The notes under the pieces were generated by a model that worked only from the letters and a program-made list of their open reading frames with translations, was not told the DNA's origin and did no database searches. From Syngnathus acus (taxonomy: Eukaryota; Chordata; Actinopteri; Syngnathiformes; Syngnathidae), in assembly GCF_901709675.1 (NCBI RefSeq), contig NC_051094.1:14387501-14451500 (forward strand): a stretch of DNA of 64,000 nucleotides, read 5' to 3'. The stretch's first letter is position 1. Each line of letters opens with the position of its first letter. A program made the position numbers and the translations under genes. This document shows, one piece after another, positions 16,093 to 31,132 of the stretch.

Positions 16093-17848
16093 TAAATATT
16101 GTACAGCAGATCTGCATTGAAGTGTACACTCAAAATATACAGACATGCTCTTGCTTGTCTGGAGGACAACGAAGAAATTCTTCTCGGTGGAAGTAGTCTG
16201 GAGTAGCCGTACCACCCAACCAGGAAATTGCCGAGTCACGTTAAGATTGCCCTCAGACACGTAATAATGCTTTCCAATATAGCATTCCATGCTTTTCTCT
16301 GACTCCCTTTTGTCTTCCAATGTTCTCTTAATTAAATAAACAGTTCTTTAGTGCAATCTTGTAAACTGGAATCTTATATGGATGGCTTTATCACTGTCAC
16401 TCAGAGCTTGTGACTGACTTGAGCAAAATAATTTCAGCAAAGTATAGGTAAAACTAATTTTCAAGACTGCGGGACAAGATGGGGACATTTTAACTCATGG
16501 CTACTTGCAGTTTGAGCTCACCAACTGGCACACTGTGAGGAATTTAAAGAATTATGTTTGCCAGTATCAACATTGGATACAAGGCACATCATTACCAAAC
16601 TACGGAAAATTATTAGACTAAAAAGGTGTGGTCGTCACGATACACAATATGTGATGCATATAAAAAGAAGCAGCATCTTATGGTGCTCCAGCAACAAATC
16701 AAAAATGCCAATTATGTTTTGAGTCGGTTTAAGGTAAACTATTTGGTTAAAGTAAAAAAAAAAAATACACTTTCTCTTCAGCTTTTGTGCGTTGAAAGCC
16801 GCCACACGATTTTTGCCCTGCAGCGCCTTCGGCATTCACATCCTCTTACATATTTGTCACAATTTCACAGCAGCCATGAGATTAAAGGGAAACCACCTCC
16901 TTGATGGACTATAACGTACGCATGTCGGAACCTTGCAGTGTTAAATGTTACAAATACAAAAGGTGGCTGCTTCTTCACAAAATCAGATTGTTTCAACCTC
17001 AATCTGGAAGGAAGGGTTAGGGCAAATAGTTACAACAACCAAAATATCTGCTCCCTGCATCCATGGACAAATTTGCTACTAAAAGCAACACTAGTGATGG
17101 GAAAAATAAAGCTTCATTTTTGCTTCATGAACCAGTTGTACTTTTGGACTCACTGTAATTGACCCTAGATTCCACTAAAGCAGTGCTTGTCAATTTTGTT
17201 ATTTCATTATTATATTTTACACCCTCTGACCAACTCTCCTTAGTGATTACATTTGTCGATAAAATTGTAATAAGTACACCTCTGCATAACATTGTAAGGG
17301 GGTTTAAAAAATGTCATCAGTGTGCTATGGTGAACAGAGTGACATCTCAATGTCTCAATAAGCACAACAACTGGTTCATGAAGCATCTTGAAACTTCATT
17401 TTCCCAACAGTACACAAATCCCACCCTAACACATTCATTTAACCAGCCTATAGAGTGCAAGCTCCTTTCTCAACACGACTGAGGAAGTGCATCCTTTCCT
17501 TCTGGCAGCCCAGAACAAAGCTGCTCTAACATTTACAAGAGTGGAACAACTCAACTGAATGGACATGCCCTCCCTGTTTGCCCAACACTCGAAAACGTTC
17601 AATCGTGTGAAAGCTTCTATTGCTGGCAAACACCCAGGGACCATTGCGGTTTGCAAAGTTGCTGCTTTTTCTTTCAGGACCTGCTGCTGTTTTTACATCC
17701 ACCTGGTCATCTTATGTTTGGGTGTAAAGAACAGCTGCAGCATGCTGGGAGGGGGGGGGGGGGGATGAACATCTGATGTCATCCTGAGTCCTCCATCCTG
17801 TCCAGCAGGAGTCCAAGCAGTCCATCCAGTCACAGCCTTATGTTGAAC
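16093..17848 (-). other. pptc7: Presumed long 3'UTR of pptc7
   Basis: From the pptc7 stop (17849) leftwards to the minus-strand AATAAA at 16087-16092 I see no other gene. Short open frames occur on both strands without family resemblance. A poly-G tract is near 17750-17764. An earlier cleavage site cannot be excluded. Confidence 0.5.
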
Positions 17849-20800
17849 CTAGTCAGTGTATTCTGCTACTATGGACAACAGCACTGTGATATCATCTGGC
17901 TTTCCTCCTGGATACACACAGCAAAAATATTCATGCAAAATTAAAAACGTACTCATCAAATTCAATTGTAATCACATAAAACTAGACGCAGGGCCACAAA
18001 ATGTGTCATCAATTAATGATATTTTTCATCCTGAAAACGACATGACATAATCCCATTACTGTGTGTCCACAGTAGGCTGGTCCACAGCTATGGTTTGTGT
18101 GGCATTTTGTTACGGATGCACTCACCTCGAACGTTGAGTCCGTTGTCACAGGCAAACTGTGCAAAAGGTGACATGTAGTGGGGGTCGTAGGCCAGGTCGT
18201 GAGCCTGCTCTGCAATACTGCGGGCAGTCTGCTGAATGCTCTCATAGTTGGCGCTCTGAACACAAAGGGAAACCAAGAATTAGAGGCGGGGCCTCTTTAT
18301 CCTCTTGCGGAAGTTCAGGCTTCTCACCTTGAGTTTCTTCAGCTCCTGCAGGATCATGTAATCAGGCATGTTGTCGAAGAGGCCATCGGTGGCGGTGAGG
18401 ATGATGTCGCCCAGCTGAACGTCAAAGGACGAGCTGTCAGCCGCATCTGGGCTGCAGAGGGGCGCACACACAGAAACGGCTAAGTCAGGCAGGGGAAAAC
18501 AGTGCGTTGCTAATTTATTTTCAGTGTTCAGTTATTGCTCTTTTTTTACATCATAATCATCACAGCCAAAACCGATGGTAAATATTCATCATACATGACC
18601 CTTCTGTTTAGCCACGCCGCTGCCAGCATGTTGTGGGTCAGGACATGCAGAGCACATGGTCCTGCTAGCAACTTTCGCCGCCGACGTTTCAAAATTTAGA
18701 AAGACTCACGAAAATGGCAATCAATGAGCTGCTTTTGACCAAATTATTTTGCAGCTCTAACAGCATGAAGATTGCAAGGAATTGCATGTTTTCTTCCATT
18801 TCCTGGTTGGAGCTCTGCATGCCGCCCTTTTCATTTCTGCCCAATGGGGGGCACCGGTCATCACACGCGTCGATGACAGAATAAAGTTCACTTGCAAAAG
18901 AGTACAGAGTAAATACGAACTGCACCAAGTGGAAAACAAAATGAGTCTGCTTTTGTTTCAGACAAAACAAGCAGAGCAAACGGCTTTCCTGGTGTGAACA
19001 CACCCTTGCAAAAACTTTTGTCTCAAACAGATTATGACGAACTGCTGTCATTATATTTCACTACTAACTAATCATCAAAAAAACTCTCCAAATACAGCAT
19101 CAAAATAACGCAAAAGTAACTGCTCCAGGACCGCCGTCCCCCATTCTCCTCCGTGCATAACTGTTAACTGAGAATTGGGGGTAGGGTGGGTCACTGAAGG
19201 CAAATAGGCGGGACTTTAACAGACAATGTAAGCAGCCAGTTAGTTCTATTGTGCCCTACTTAGAAGTCTCCCTCTAAATAGAAGAGAAGAGCTCATTACC
19301 GGCGATAGCCAGCATTAGCGGTGATTGAAACCTTGACTTTTCCACGGTAAACTGGTAATCAGCCCATGCCTAATGGGAGGTCAGACGTTACAGTGTCAAA
19401 ATCCTGATGTCACCAAATTGCACAATTGAGCCGGTGTGAAGGCCAAACCATTAAAGCGAGATCAAGTGTCTGGTGTGCCAGCGCTTAGGAGAGCCTTTAA
19501 GTTTCAGAATCCGATCTGCCGCTTTTCCACTAGCCGCAAAGCACGCTATGCTTGCCACTACACGGCCTCTCTTGCTTTTTCCACAACAGATTACAACAGG
19601 CGCGTTGTGGGATCAACTGAACTGTGCGAACCCGCGTGTCATAACATTTAACAAGTGGCGTGTCTCTGCCACTGTTTTTGGAGCGATTCAAAATGAGGAT
19701 TGCCGGTGCATGATGTGGCGACGCAACGGTCGGGCAAGCCGAATGGTGAGCCTCTGTCCTGCTGCTGGAAATCTCCCATTCTAAAGAATGAGTCCCACCA
19801 AGCAAGCGGTGCGTGTGCTCATGAAAATATTCACCATTAATGATCAAAAATACATCCATCAGTAAATATGAAATGTATAATATGATTCAGCGTTGCTGTC
19901 AAACATTACGGTGTTTATTGTAGGTACTGTGCTTGGTTAGTTATGTTACTTTTGGTAAAGGACAGTTCCTAGCTGCATGACGGCCGGTGCTTTAAAACCA
20001 CCTCTGAGATGGCTCGAAAAAAACTGTTCTATTGTAACTGCTCAGCCCCGAAAAGTCCAAAGCCCATCCAAAGCCCACCCAGGTGTGCACGCAGGTAGCA
20101 AATGTTTTTTTCGTCCAGGTTTGTTCTAGATCGCAAACGTTCGCCAACAATCTTAATGTTCAGGTTTTTTTATATGAAAGCGAGGAAAACACACTGTCAC
20201 TCAAATGGACGCCGTAGGCTGTAGGGCACAAGGAAGCAAAATGTAAAGACCATATCGCAACTTAAGTGATAAAAAAAAAAGTTACGCCTTCGCAAGGGGA
20301 AGACATTTGTGTCTAAACAGTCAGCCTGATTTTAGGCTGGATTGGTTGTGAACTTGGCCTGCCAGCCTTTAATCGCCCAGACTTTGACCCAGTGAAAGGG
20401 AAAGCTTGGCGATCATCCAAAGCCTGCTCGGCAGGCAAACGAGAGACAGCAGTCCATGGACCCTGGCACTCTGATACTACAGTACATTGACTAATGAGGA
20501 ACAAACTTGTTTTGCTAAGCACTGGTCAGAAAGAACACAGGAGAAACGTACACAAACGACTGTAAGCTCGTGTATAATAATCAAAAGACGAAATTGGACA
20601 TTTTTGTGGGAATTTGTTATTGTTATAAATGCAAATTGCAGTTTCAGTTATTTTTATTTATTTATTTAAAAACCATCTACCATAGGCTGACAGACTAACC
20701 TTAATACTAGCTTTGGCTGATTTGGCTGGTATGCTTTTATGCTAGGCTTAAGGCTACATCTACAATGACCAAGGGCAAAGGTATTTCGTATATTATTTCT

Positions 20801-23800
20801 ATGTTTTGAATTCATTGATTAACTACTGTTGGGATTTTTGCCACAGGTGCACTTCTTTGGGCATACCTGTCACTGAGGACGGCCCCCTCGGCCTCGGGAG
20901 GAGCGATGGACAGTTGGAAGGGCGTGTTGAAGTAATGCTGCTGCTCATCGGAGCGGTGGACCACCTCCCCCCCACGAACCACCAGGAAGCCAGAGTCCCC
21001 CAAGTTGGCTGTGTGCAGCTGATGACTCTGGCGGTCCAACACCACAATGCAGGCTGTGCTACTGCCTGCAGAAACACAAACACACATACCAAGAAAAGAT
21101 AGTTACAATGCAAATATCACAACATGATCTGTATTTGATGTCTTAATTAAGATTTTTTGCAGTTTCTATGCAAGTACTAAATGTTTAGTATAATGCGGAA
21201 GTGTGTTTTTGCCTTTTGTTTTTATAATTGTTACTTAACCAAGATTTTTCTTAATACCCGATTATTTGATAAAATTTTCAGTAAGATATCCTATGACCAA
21301 AATATTTATTAGCAGTAACTGTGGAGAGAGAAAAAAAAACAGCCTACTAACCAACCAAAACCAAGCTTTTTTTTTCTTCTTCCAAAACTGCAGCTTTGGC
21401 TATTCTTTAACATTGCAATGCAACTCCTTGTCCAGAAAAGGGTTTCACTGTTATAAACTTTAGCAACACTAATCAGTCCAATGTGAGAATGTGGTGGTTC
21501 CACTATTCTAGAGATCCGATGAAACACGAGTCTGTGGTGGAGACAAACAAAGCCACACCCCTTTGGTGACTCATTGACGAACACGCTGAAATGTGTTTTC
21601 TGGGAACAACCTTCAAAAAGCACTTATGACTCACTCCCGCATTCTCTTTCCAACCACAATACAAGGCACACTGTCGCCCAAAAAAACATTGAACAGCACA
21701 AGACTGCCCATGTGAAAATGGGGTGGAAAAGTACTACTATTCAACATCCGACATTACATGTTTTGACACAAATCTGTCAGGAAGCGGCAACTGTGGACGT
21801 CAACTTGAACAAGGACATGGAACAGGTCATGTCAGACTGAAAAAAATCTTCCCCACCATCTAAACCTTTGTCTTTAAATAAGATTTGCTGGAAGGCAGAG
21901 AATATGTAGTAGTTAGGAATTTATACAAAGAGGACAAAGCGGATTTGTGCAAAAAACACAAAGTTTGAACCATCTTAAAGGCTGCTAAAAAAAAAAAGAC
22001 CCTCTCATCTAATTTGACCTGACTTATTTGCTTTACATGGATTAGTAGCATAACTAGAAAATCAATTTTTGAAAAAAATCTCCAGTTTGATACATTTTGT
22101 GGAAACATTTGCAAGGACGCTGCTATTGTTGCAATGCATTCTGGGTAGCGAAGCTGCTGCTCTCTAGTATTGTCTTGACTTTGGTCATTTTCATTTGTTT
22201 TTGGCGACCCTATGCCGCTTGCTTCCACAGAGAGAAGACTTGCTAGGCATCAGGGAGTCCATTCTCGGTTGTTTTTCGCCAAGTTTCACAGTTTGGGGAG
22301 ATAAGATTTGATCTTACGACCAAATCCATCCTACACAGCAAACATGTCATTACATTGACGGATCCCTTTCAGAGGACTCTGAGATGTTCATCACTGCCTT
22401 GAGTTTGTGTGCTTCCGCTCACCCAGCAGCGGCACTTTGTTCTGCAGCAGCTCATAATAGCTGGTGGTGAGGACTCCGACGGGGCTGCTGGGAACAAAGC
22501 GGCCCTCCTTCACCAGGCGCTCGCACGTCTTCATCAAAGTGCTGGAGAACTGCGACGGGTCCACGCCGTAGTCTCGCCAGCCTCCTACTCCGTCAGCCAC
22601 ACCTACAGTCACACGCACGCACAGATGTCAACTCATTATCTGGCTAGACTTGAGAAAATATTGTGAGACTAAATCTTGGTGAACATCTAGTTTTCTTGTA
22701 AACCTTGCATGTTTGTCACCTCATCAATCAACAATTCATGTTTTCTTTACACTTGTGTGACAAACAATACTTAAGCAATTATCTGAACCATTAATACATG
22801 TCTTATTATATTTGAGTCTCAAACAGATTGATTCAGTTTCCATATTTCATAATTTGATCTAAAAAGTGTCCAATAAAAACAGTGGATTGGTTGAACTTGA
22901 GAGGCTCCACTGAATTACTATGTTTGAGGCTCACAGTTTTCTTAGAAGGAAAAGAGAGGATGGAGTTTTGTTACACCCAAAAGTGACTTCTCTGACCATA
23001 CATGGAGGGCTCTCAAGTCTGCTCAGAGTTTGCCAGAAACAGACAGTGGTCTGTTTTACAACAAAGTGCCAAAAACAACACATCTTGCTGAGAGGACCTC
23101 TTGACTCTCAACTTGTCTTGTGTAGTGAGCAACTCATTGTTGAAGCAAGACAGATTTGCAGGCTAGGGGAGGGGGGTTGGGGACTCTCTGGATTAAACCC
23201 AAGGTTCACAGAGGTGGTTATGATACACACTCAGTATCAAGACGGCATAATCCTTTGACCAAGTATACTATTTTATTTTTTAATAGAAACAATCTGCAGG
23301 TTCAAGTTCAGCTCTCCAATCGTACGACTGCATCTGCCTTCATGGTGCTACTTGGTCCAATGTAGGCTGCATCTTCACAAAAACATTAGCGATCTTTGTT
23401 TTTTTCATATGATTGCTGAAGGTTAACACAGTTGTTGGTATTCCCATTGTTCTCTCGTCCCCCTGCTAGGTGCTCAACAACTCTATCCTGTTTACTCGTG
23501 GTAACAACTCTTTCCCTCAAAACGGTCTCGCCACCTCAACCCAAACGGAATGTGGGACAAAAACATTTATCACGTGAATTTAAAAGCATTTTACTTGGGG
23601 TTTCGCTTCACTTGTTTTGGCATCTTATTCCATTTGCGTGCAGCATAAGTTATATGCCGCTTCACCATGTTTGCTTTGGACTCTGGACTCCACTAAGTGT
23701 ACACATTTTTTATCTTTACCCATGTTGGAACATATTAGTTTGGGGTATGTGCACATGGCTCAATAGAGGTTGGAAATCACTGATGTAAATTGCAATTGTA

Positions 23801-24222
23801 ATTCCAAAGTGACAAGCTTTGTGAGATCAGATCGTTCAGTGGGCCAATCCGGTCTGGTATGATTTTGCAGGTGACAAAAGGTTCCGTGGGTTGTGCTCTT
23901 GATTTCCACATGGATTTTTGAAACAACTCCAACATACGTGCTGGATTATTGTAAAGCGTTCGTGGCGTAGCAAAGTCGTACAGACAGAAAGGAAGGAAGA
24001 CAATGCAGCCCGTGACTCACCCAAAACATCGGCAGATTTGTGTCGGGCGATGAAGCATGCGTCGTCCCCATAGCACATTCCTTTCTTCAGAATGCCTTTA
24101 CGGAAATCCTTGCCGAAGCCGCAGCTCGCTGTCACCAGGCTGTAGTCGCGGCCGTCCGTCTGAGAGAGTCCGCCGATGACAGCTCTGGCAACCAGTCTCC
24201 CGTACGACAGCACGGACAACAT
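17849..24222 (-). CDS. pptc7: Mitochondrial PP2C-type protein phosphatase PPTC7
   Basis: Six minus-strand exons: 24021..24222, 22423..22602, 20867..21065, 18328..18451, 18126..18255, 17849..17907; 297 residues (human 304). PPTC7 is a metal-dependent Ser/Thr phosphatase of the mitochondrial matrix and outer surface, known for coenzyme Q and import factors and for limiting BNIP3/NIX mitophagy. The N-terminus [19 protein letters not shown] is an amphipathic targeting sequence. PP2C metal and catalytic motifs are all present: YGDDACF (about 51-57), VADGVGGW (69-76), [23 protein letters not shown], and KPDDITVLL close to the end. The Gly-rich stretch after QTD in mammals is missing, which explains the length. 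An upstream in-frame ATG at 24262-24264 exists; I prefer 24220-24222 because it gives the conserved start. All introns GT-AG. Convergent with rad9b. Confidence 0.94.
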
Positions 24223-24620
24223 TCCCCACGAAGCAGCTGCCAACCTCGGAGGCGGCCAAGCCAAGCTAGCGGTCGCGCTAGCTTAGCTTCGACGTTAGCT
24301 CACGAATGTTGACCTGTTGGAGGCTGCTGGAGATGCGAGCTGCACGCGTGGAGAACAAATAAAGCGGAGAGAATGAGCTCGGTGTGGCGGCGCTTTCCTC
24401 CCGCGACGAGAACGCAAAGGGAATCACAGGAAAGCGCTGTCCTTTCCGCCCAAAAAGTGCTGCCCGTCGTTGGCCGCCGCAGCCATGGTACTACTTGTGT
24501 CTTTGAAGACGTTAGACACAGTGTATGCAGCTGCTTTGTGGCCTCGCGCACACAGCTCAGCCCACGCGGTCTTGTGACTTCTTTGACGTCATCATCCTTA
24601 CGCAACCTTCCATGCCATAT
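24223..24620 (-). promoter_or_regulatory. pptc7: pptc7 promoter region with consensus CRE
   Basis: GC-rich, CpG-containing sequence upstream of pptc7. A perfect palindromic CRE (TGACGTCA) lies at 24584-24591, about 0.36 kb before the ATG. CREB/ATF control is an inference. No TATA box seen. Confidence 0.5.
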
Positions 24621-25058
24621 TAGGAGTCATTACAGCCGCATTATTTTTTGAGCTTGTCGGATTCTGCGTTGTCCAAAGTTCGGCTTGGGGGGCATTTGCT
24701 TTTATTCCTTTTTTTTTTCCTTCTTTTATTATTATTAATTAATTAAAACTAAAGTTACTCAAGTTGACTCACTCTTTAGTCTATTAATTCAGCACCAGAC
24801 CTCAGTTTAGAGGACAGCCCCCCGCGCTCACGTCTCAGGTGCTGCCTCCATCTGAAGTGGACAAATCAGATAACAGAGTTGGACAACCCCAACAATATCA
24901 AATCAAACCAGTAATCTATTATTCAAACCAGAAGTGGTGCAAAAACTATTTGTGCATTATTAATCAGCAATCCTTCATAATGGGCACCTTAAAAACAATT
25001 CAATATACTTGTACTATATCTTTCCACGTCACACTCCGCATTAGTTTGTCGTTCAGAC

Positions 25059-25150
25059 CAGGGGTCCCCAACCCCCGGTCCGCGGACCGGTACCGGTCCG
25101 TGGGTTACTTGGTACCGGGCCGCCAAGTGGGTGAAACAGCAATGTGTTAG
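25059..25150 (+). mobile_element. hAT-type transposon end fragment
   Basis: CAGGGGTCCCCAACC followed by the palindromic GGTCCGCGGACCGGTACCGG block is the well-known terminus of an abundant vertebrate hAT short element. Only one end is recognisable. Confidence 0.6.
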
Positions 25151-25300
25151 GTTAGACAAACTCATGAACTTTTTCAAGTTCAGATATATGTAAATCCTCT
25201 TATTATTTTATATATAAACATGACTGCTCAATCAAGAGCACAGACACAGCTAGGGGCGGTAACCTCCCAATACACATAGGTACCAAATGGTCCGGTGACG

Positions 25301-25490
25301 CTTTCCCGCCTTTTCCAGACAGTATAAAACCTTCTGACCTGGAGAATGGGGGTTGTTGTTTCATCTGCTGCCATGCCTCATGTACTGGCCGCCATTAAAC
25401 AACCCAAGATCTTGCCAATAAAGAACCAACTGTTACTCCACATCTTTGTTTTCCTGGCTCAACAACGGACATCTCAAACAACACGCAACA
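25301..25490 (+). mobile_element. LTR-like repeat, best preserved copy
   Basis: Same dispersed repeat as 776-954 and 5349-5532. This copy has TATAAAA at about 25323 and AATAAA at about 25419, a spacing expected of the R region of an LTR. It ends ...ACACGCAACA. No internal retroelement coding sequence is next to it, so a solo LTR is one reading; a structured MITE is another. Confidence 0.4.
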
Positions 25491-25654
25491 GTATCAAAAC
25501 TCAAGGCCCATTGTCCCCCCTGTTTCAGGATCATTATCAAGTGTCGTCAGACCTTGCTGGTGAGTTGATCATTTGAATCTAGCAGCCCTTGAAGACCCGA
25601 GCTGGACGTGCCCTCTAAATTGTTCTAAAAGTCTGAATTTGAGTTTGACTAGTT

Positions 25655-25800
25655 GTTTACCCATGGCCTATGTGTATGCGACTGGCTGGCGATCAGTTCA
25701 GGGTGTACCACGCCTCTTGCCTCCCCCCTAAAAAAAATCAGCTGGAAAAGGCTCCAGCCTGTAACCCCAGTGAGGATAAGCAGTATAGAGGATGGAGGAT
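25655..25800 (+). mobile_element. Teleost retroposon 3' tail
   Basis: GGCTGGCGATCAGTTCAGGG, then CAGCTGGAAAAGGCTCCAGC and GTGAGGATAAGCAGTATAGA, is the familiar 3' part of a very abundant fish LINE/SINE repeat, ending in a GATGGA run. Degraded. Confidence 0.65.
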
Positions 25801-26633
25801 GTTTCATAAATACAAGGTTGAAGTCCCCCACAACCCTTCCTTCCTTCCATTATGCAGCTTTCATCATATCAAAAAATGTGCAATGGACATTTATGATCTA
25901 ATTGGAAACAATGAATTGTGAACTATATTAAGTGGGTATTGTTCTCATATGTAATGTAATATACTAATGTAACACAGAGATGAAAACTGCTACATTACAA
26001 ACACTATATGGAAATGTATTTTATCATAGAATTTTTTGAACATTTTTTAATGGATGAAATGAATTTTCTCAAAGACCACATCTGCCTCTTGGTCAGTTTG
26101 GAGAGGCCCTATTGCTCAATTTTATGAAGGCCTCTGCTGGTCTAAACACTATCGGAAGTAAATTCCAATACCTATTCTTCAAATTTGGGTTTATTCGTGA
26201 GCCTATTCTCTTCATTTCATGCTATCTCTTGGCTGCATTGCTTCAGTACTTTTGTCTATTTGTTTTCTCTTTTTCCCAATCTGATTTCACCATCTTACAG
26301 AGCAAAATCTATCAAATCAATTTGGCCAGGCCTTCAGAATCATCTGATGTAACCTAACCCATACATTAGCAATGGGATTTCAAATTCCTCCTTAAACTCA
26401 TGCCCTTGATTATGTCACATTTTTCTATCCTCTGACTGGTTGGTCAGAGCATGCCTAGCAAAACACAGTTGTAGCATTCTGCATATTTGAACATATTTAA
26501 TAATCAGCAGCTCTGGTGAGCAGGAGCATTTTAATTGCTCCAGATGATGTACATGGATAACACTTGTGTAATAACACCTGAAAGTGGATGCATAAAAAGA
26601 CATTCACATCAATATCCCCTTAAATACACTCAG

Positions 26634-27164
26634 TTTATTAGAAAGATTTACATTAAAAGAGATCTTGTTTAGTCATTTCATTTAGCACAAGACTTTTAAT
26701 AAAAATGTGAGGTGATACGATGAGTCAATGTTCCAAGACACTGACTGTAAATAGACTTTGAATTTTACAGCAAAGTGGTGTTTGTGGCTGCTTCTATTGT
26801 TAATGCTCTTTAATAATCATTACTGGAAAAGAACAAGAGGGGGAACATGACAAGAATAAACTGATAAAATTGTGCACAGCTATAAACAAGGCATTCCTGT
26901 GCACATGTAGCATTTTTGTTATGATTTTCATGAGTCAACAGTCATATGTGGCAAAGAGTAGCTGCAAAATGGAGTGCAAAACACCTGAGGTTTTCATGGT
27001 GACATATCAATTGACCCCTGTGGACAAAACAACAACATATTTTGCTTTCAAAGGGTGGGAGTGGACATCGTAACAGTACTGGCAACATTAAGGTTAACCA
27101 ATCTCTCAAATGCAAAGGACAAAAGAATAGTAGTGGCTGCCTCATGTCCAGCCTACATTTTATT
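26634..27164 (-). other. ppp1cc: ppp1cc 3'UTR
   Basis: Sequence after the ppp1cc stop up to a minus-strand AATAAA (seen as TTTATT at 26634-26639). About 530 bp, AT-rich, no other feature. Confidence 0.55.
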
Positions 27165-30044
<2,880 letters not shown>

Positions 30045-30300
30045 CGTGGTGTTGCTGCTAAAATATCGACGATATAGAATCTAGGTCTCAGGGGTAACTG
30101 CGAGCTCTCCTAGCATTAGCGCTAAACGTTAGCGTCTATGTGTTTTCCGGTGGAGGGCAAATGCGTTGGTTTGAGCCTGTCTCGAAGTAGCCACTCGGAC
30201 ACCCTTGAACAACTTACCGATACGCGTAGCTCTCAAAATGTCTCCATCTAACTATTAAATTTCACTGGGAAAGGTGAAATTTTGTGTACGATTATTTGAC
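30045..30300 (-). promoter_or_regulatory. ppp1cc: ppp1cc 5'UTR and promoter region
   Basis: GC- and CpG-containing sequence just upstream of the ppp1cc ATG, with repeated AGCATTAGCG / CGTTAGCG tracts (30112-30134). No TATA box seen. Confidence 0.4.
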
Positions 30301-30385
30301 TGCGCAAAGATCCCTTGACTATTTTTTACTGCCGCACCTTGTCGAAAGTGCCAGACAGCAGTTTTCGAGAAGCAAGCCAATCTTC

Positions 30386-30401
30386 TGCTGCCCCCTACTG
30401 G
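30386..30401 (-). promoter_or_regulatory. CTCF-like motif, minus orientation
   Basis: Read on the minus strand, CCAGTAGGGGGCAGCA fits the CTCF core at all 16 positions. It lies between ppp1cc and cux2. Confidence 0.55.
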
Positions 30402-31116
30402 AACGGAGCCCATAAAACGGAAACGACATGCAACGATAGGTATTATATTAGGTACCAGATCTACTACTCAGGATTGGCTCGCACCGGCGTCTTCGGGGGA
30501 GGATGTGGTAAGACCATTGAATTTGTAATTATTTTTGTATAATTTTCAAAAAAATGTCCCTCCTTTCATGCCGACTCGTCCACTCCGCGCACTCACAGCC
30601 GACGAGTTATTTAACAGGTTCGAATGTCAGAGCCACACTGAACTCAACTTGATCAGAAGTCCCTCAAAGGCAAGGATTATGTTTAGCTAATGACAGGAGT
30701 GACATAAAACTTCCCAAAAAAGTGCAGAAAAATAATACACATGCTTTATACGTGAACAACCAATTTGTTATTGTTAATGCAAATCAGAGAGGCCCCATTA
30801 AAACTGGAGCATGGACATGAACCTTCAACATAATGTCTCCATCTACCCAGACCAGCACAGTACTATAAACAAGGTGAAATGTAAACCGACAAAACCCACA
30901 ATATTACCCCTGCCCTCTCCACAATGATACATGCTGATGCATGCCATCCAATTTGAGCATTTAAAAACGAGTATTTTGAATATCTTTGCACATTTTTAAG
31001 CTTTGGAGTTTACTTTAAAGTGAAATATTTGAAGACTCTACATGATTGAGGTCTCTACGTGAACACTTAAACGTGAGCCCGTTTAGTTGGGTGGGTTTCA
31101 AATGTACCTATACTGG

Positions 31117-31132
31117 CCACTAGATAGCGCCA
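31117..31132 (+). promoter_or_regulatory. CTCF-like motif, plus orientation
   Basis: CCACTAGATAGCGCCA fits the CTCF core at 15 of 16 positions (one A for G). Confidence 0.45.

Larger units (their letters stand above)
24621..26633. other. pptc7-ppp1cc spacer, mostly repeats
   Basis: No gene recognised. Holds an hAT fragment (25059), an LTR-like piece (25301-25490), a retroposon tail (25655-25800) and AT-rich filler. In human the genes TCTN1 and HVCN1 lie between PPTC7 and PPP1CC; neither is seen here. Confidence 0.6.
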
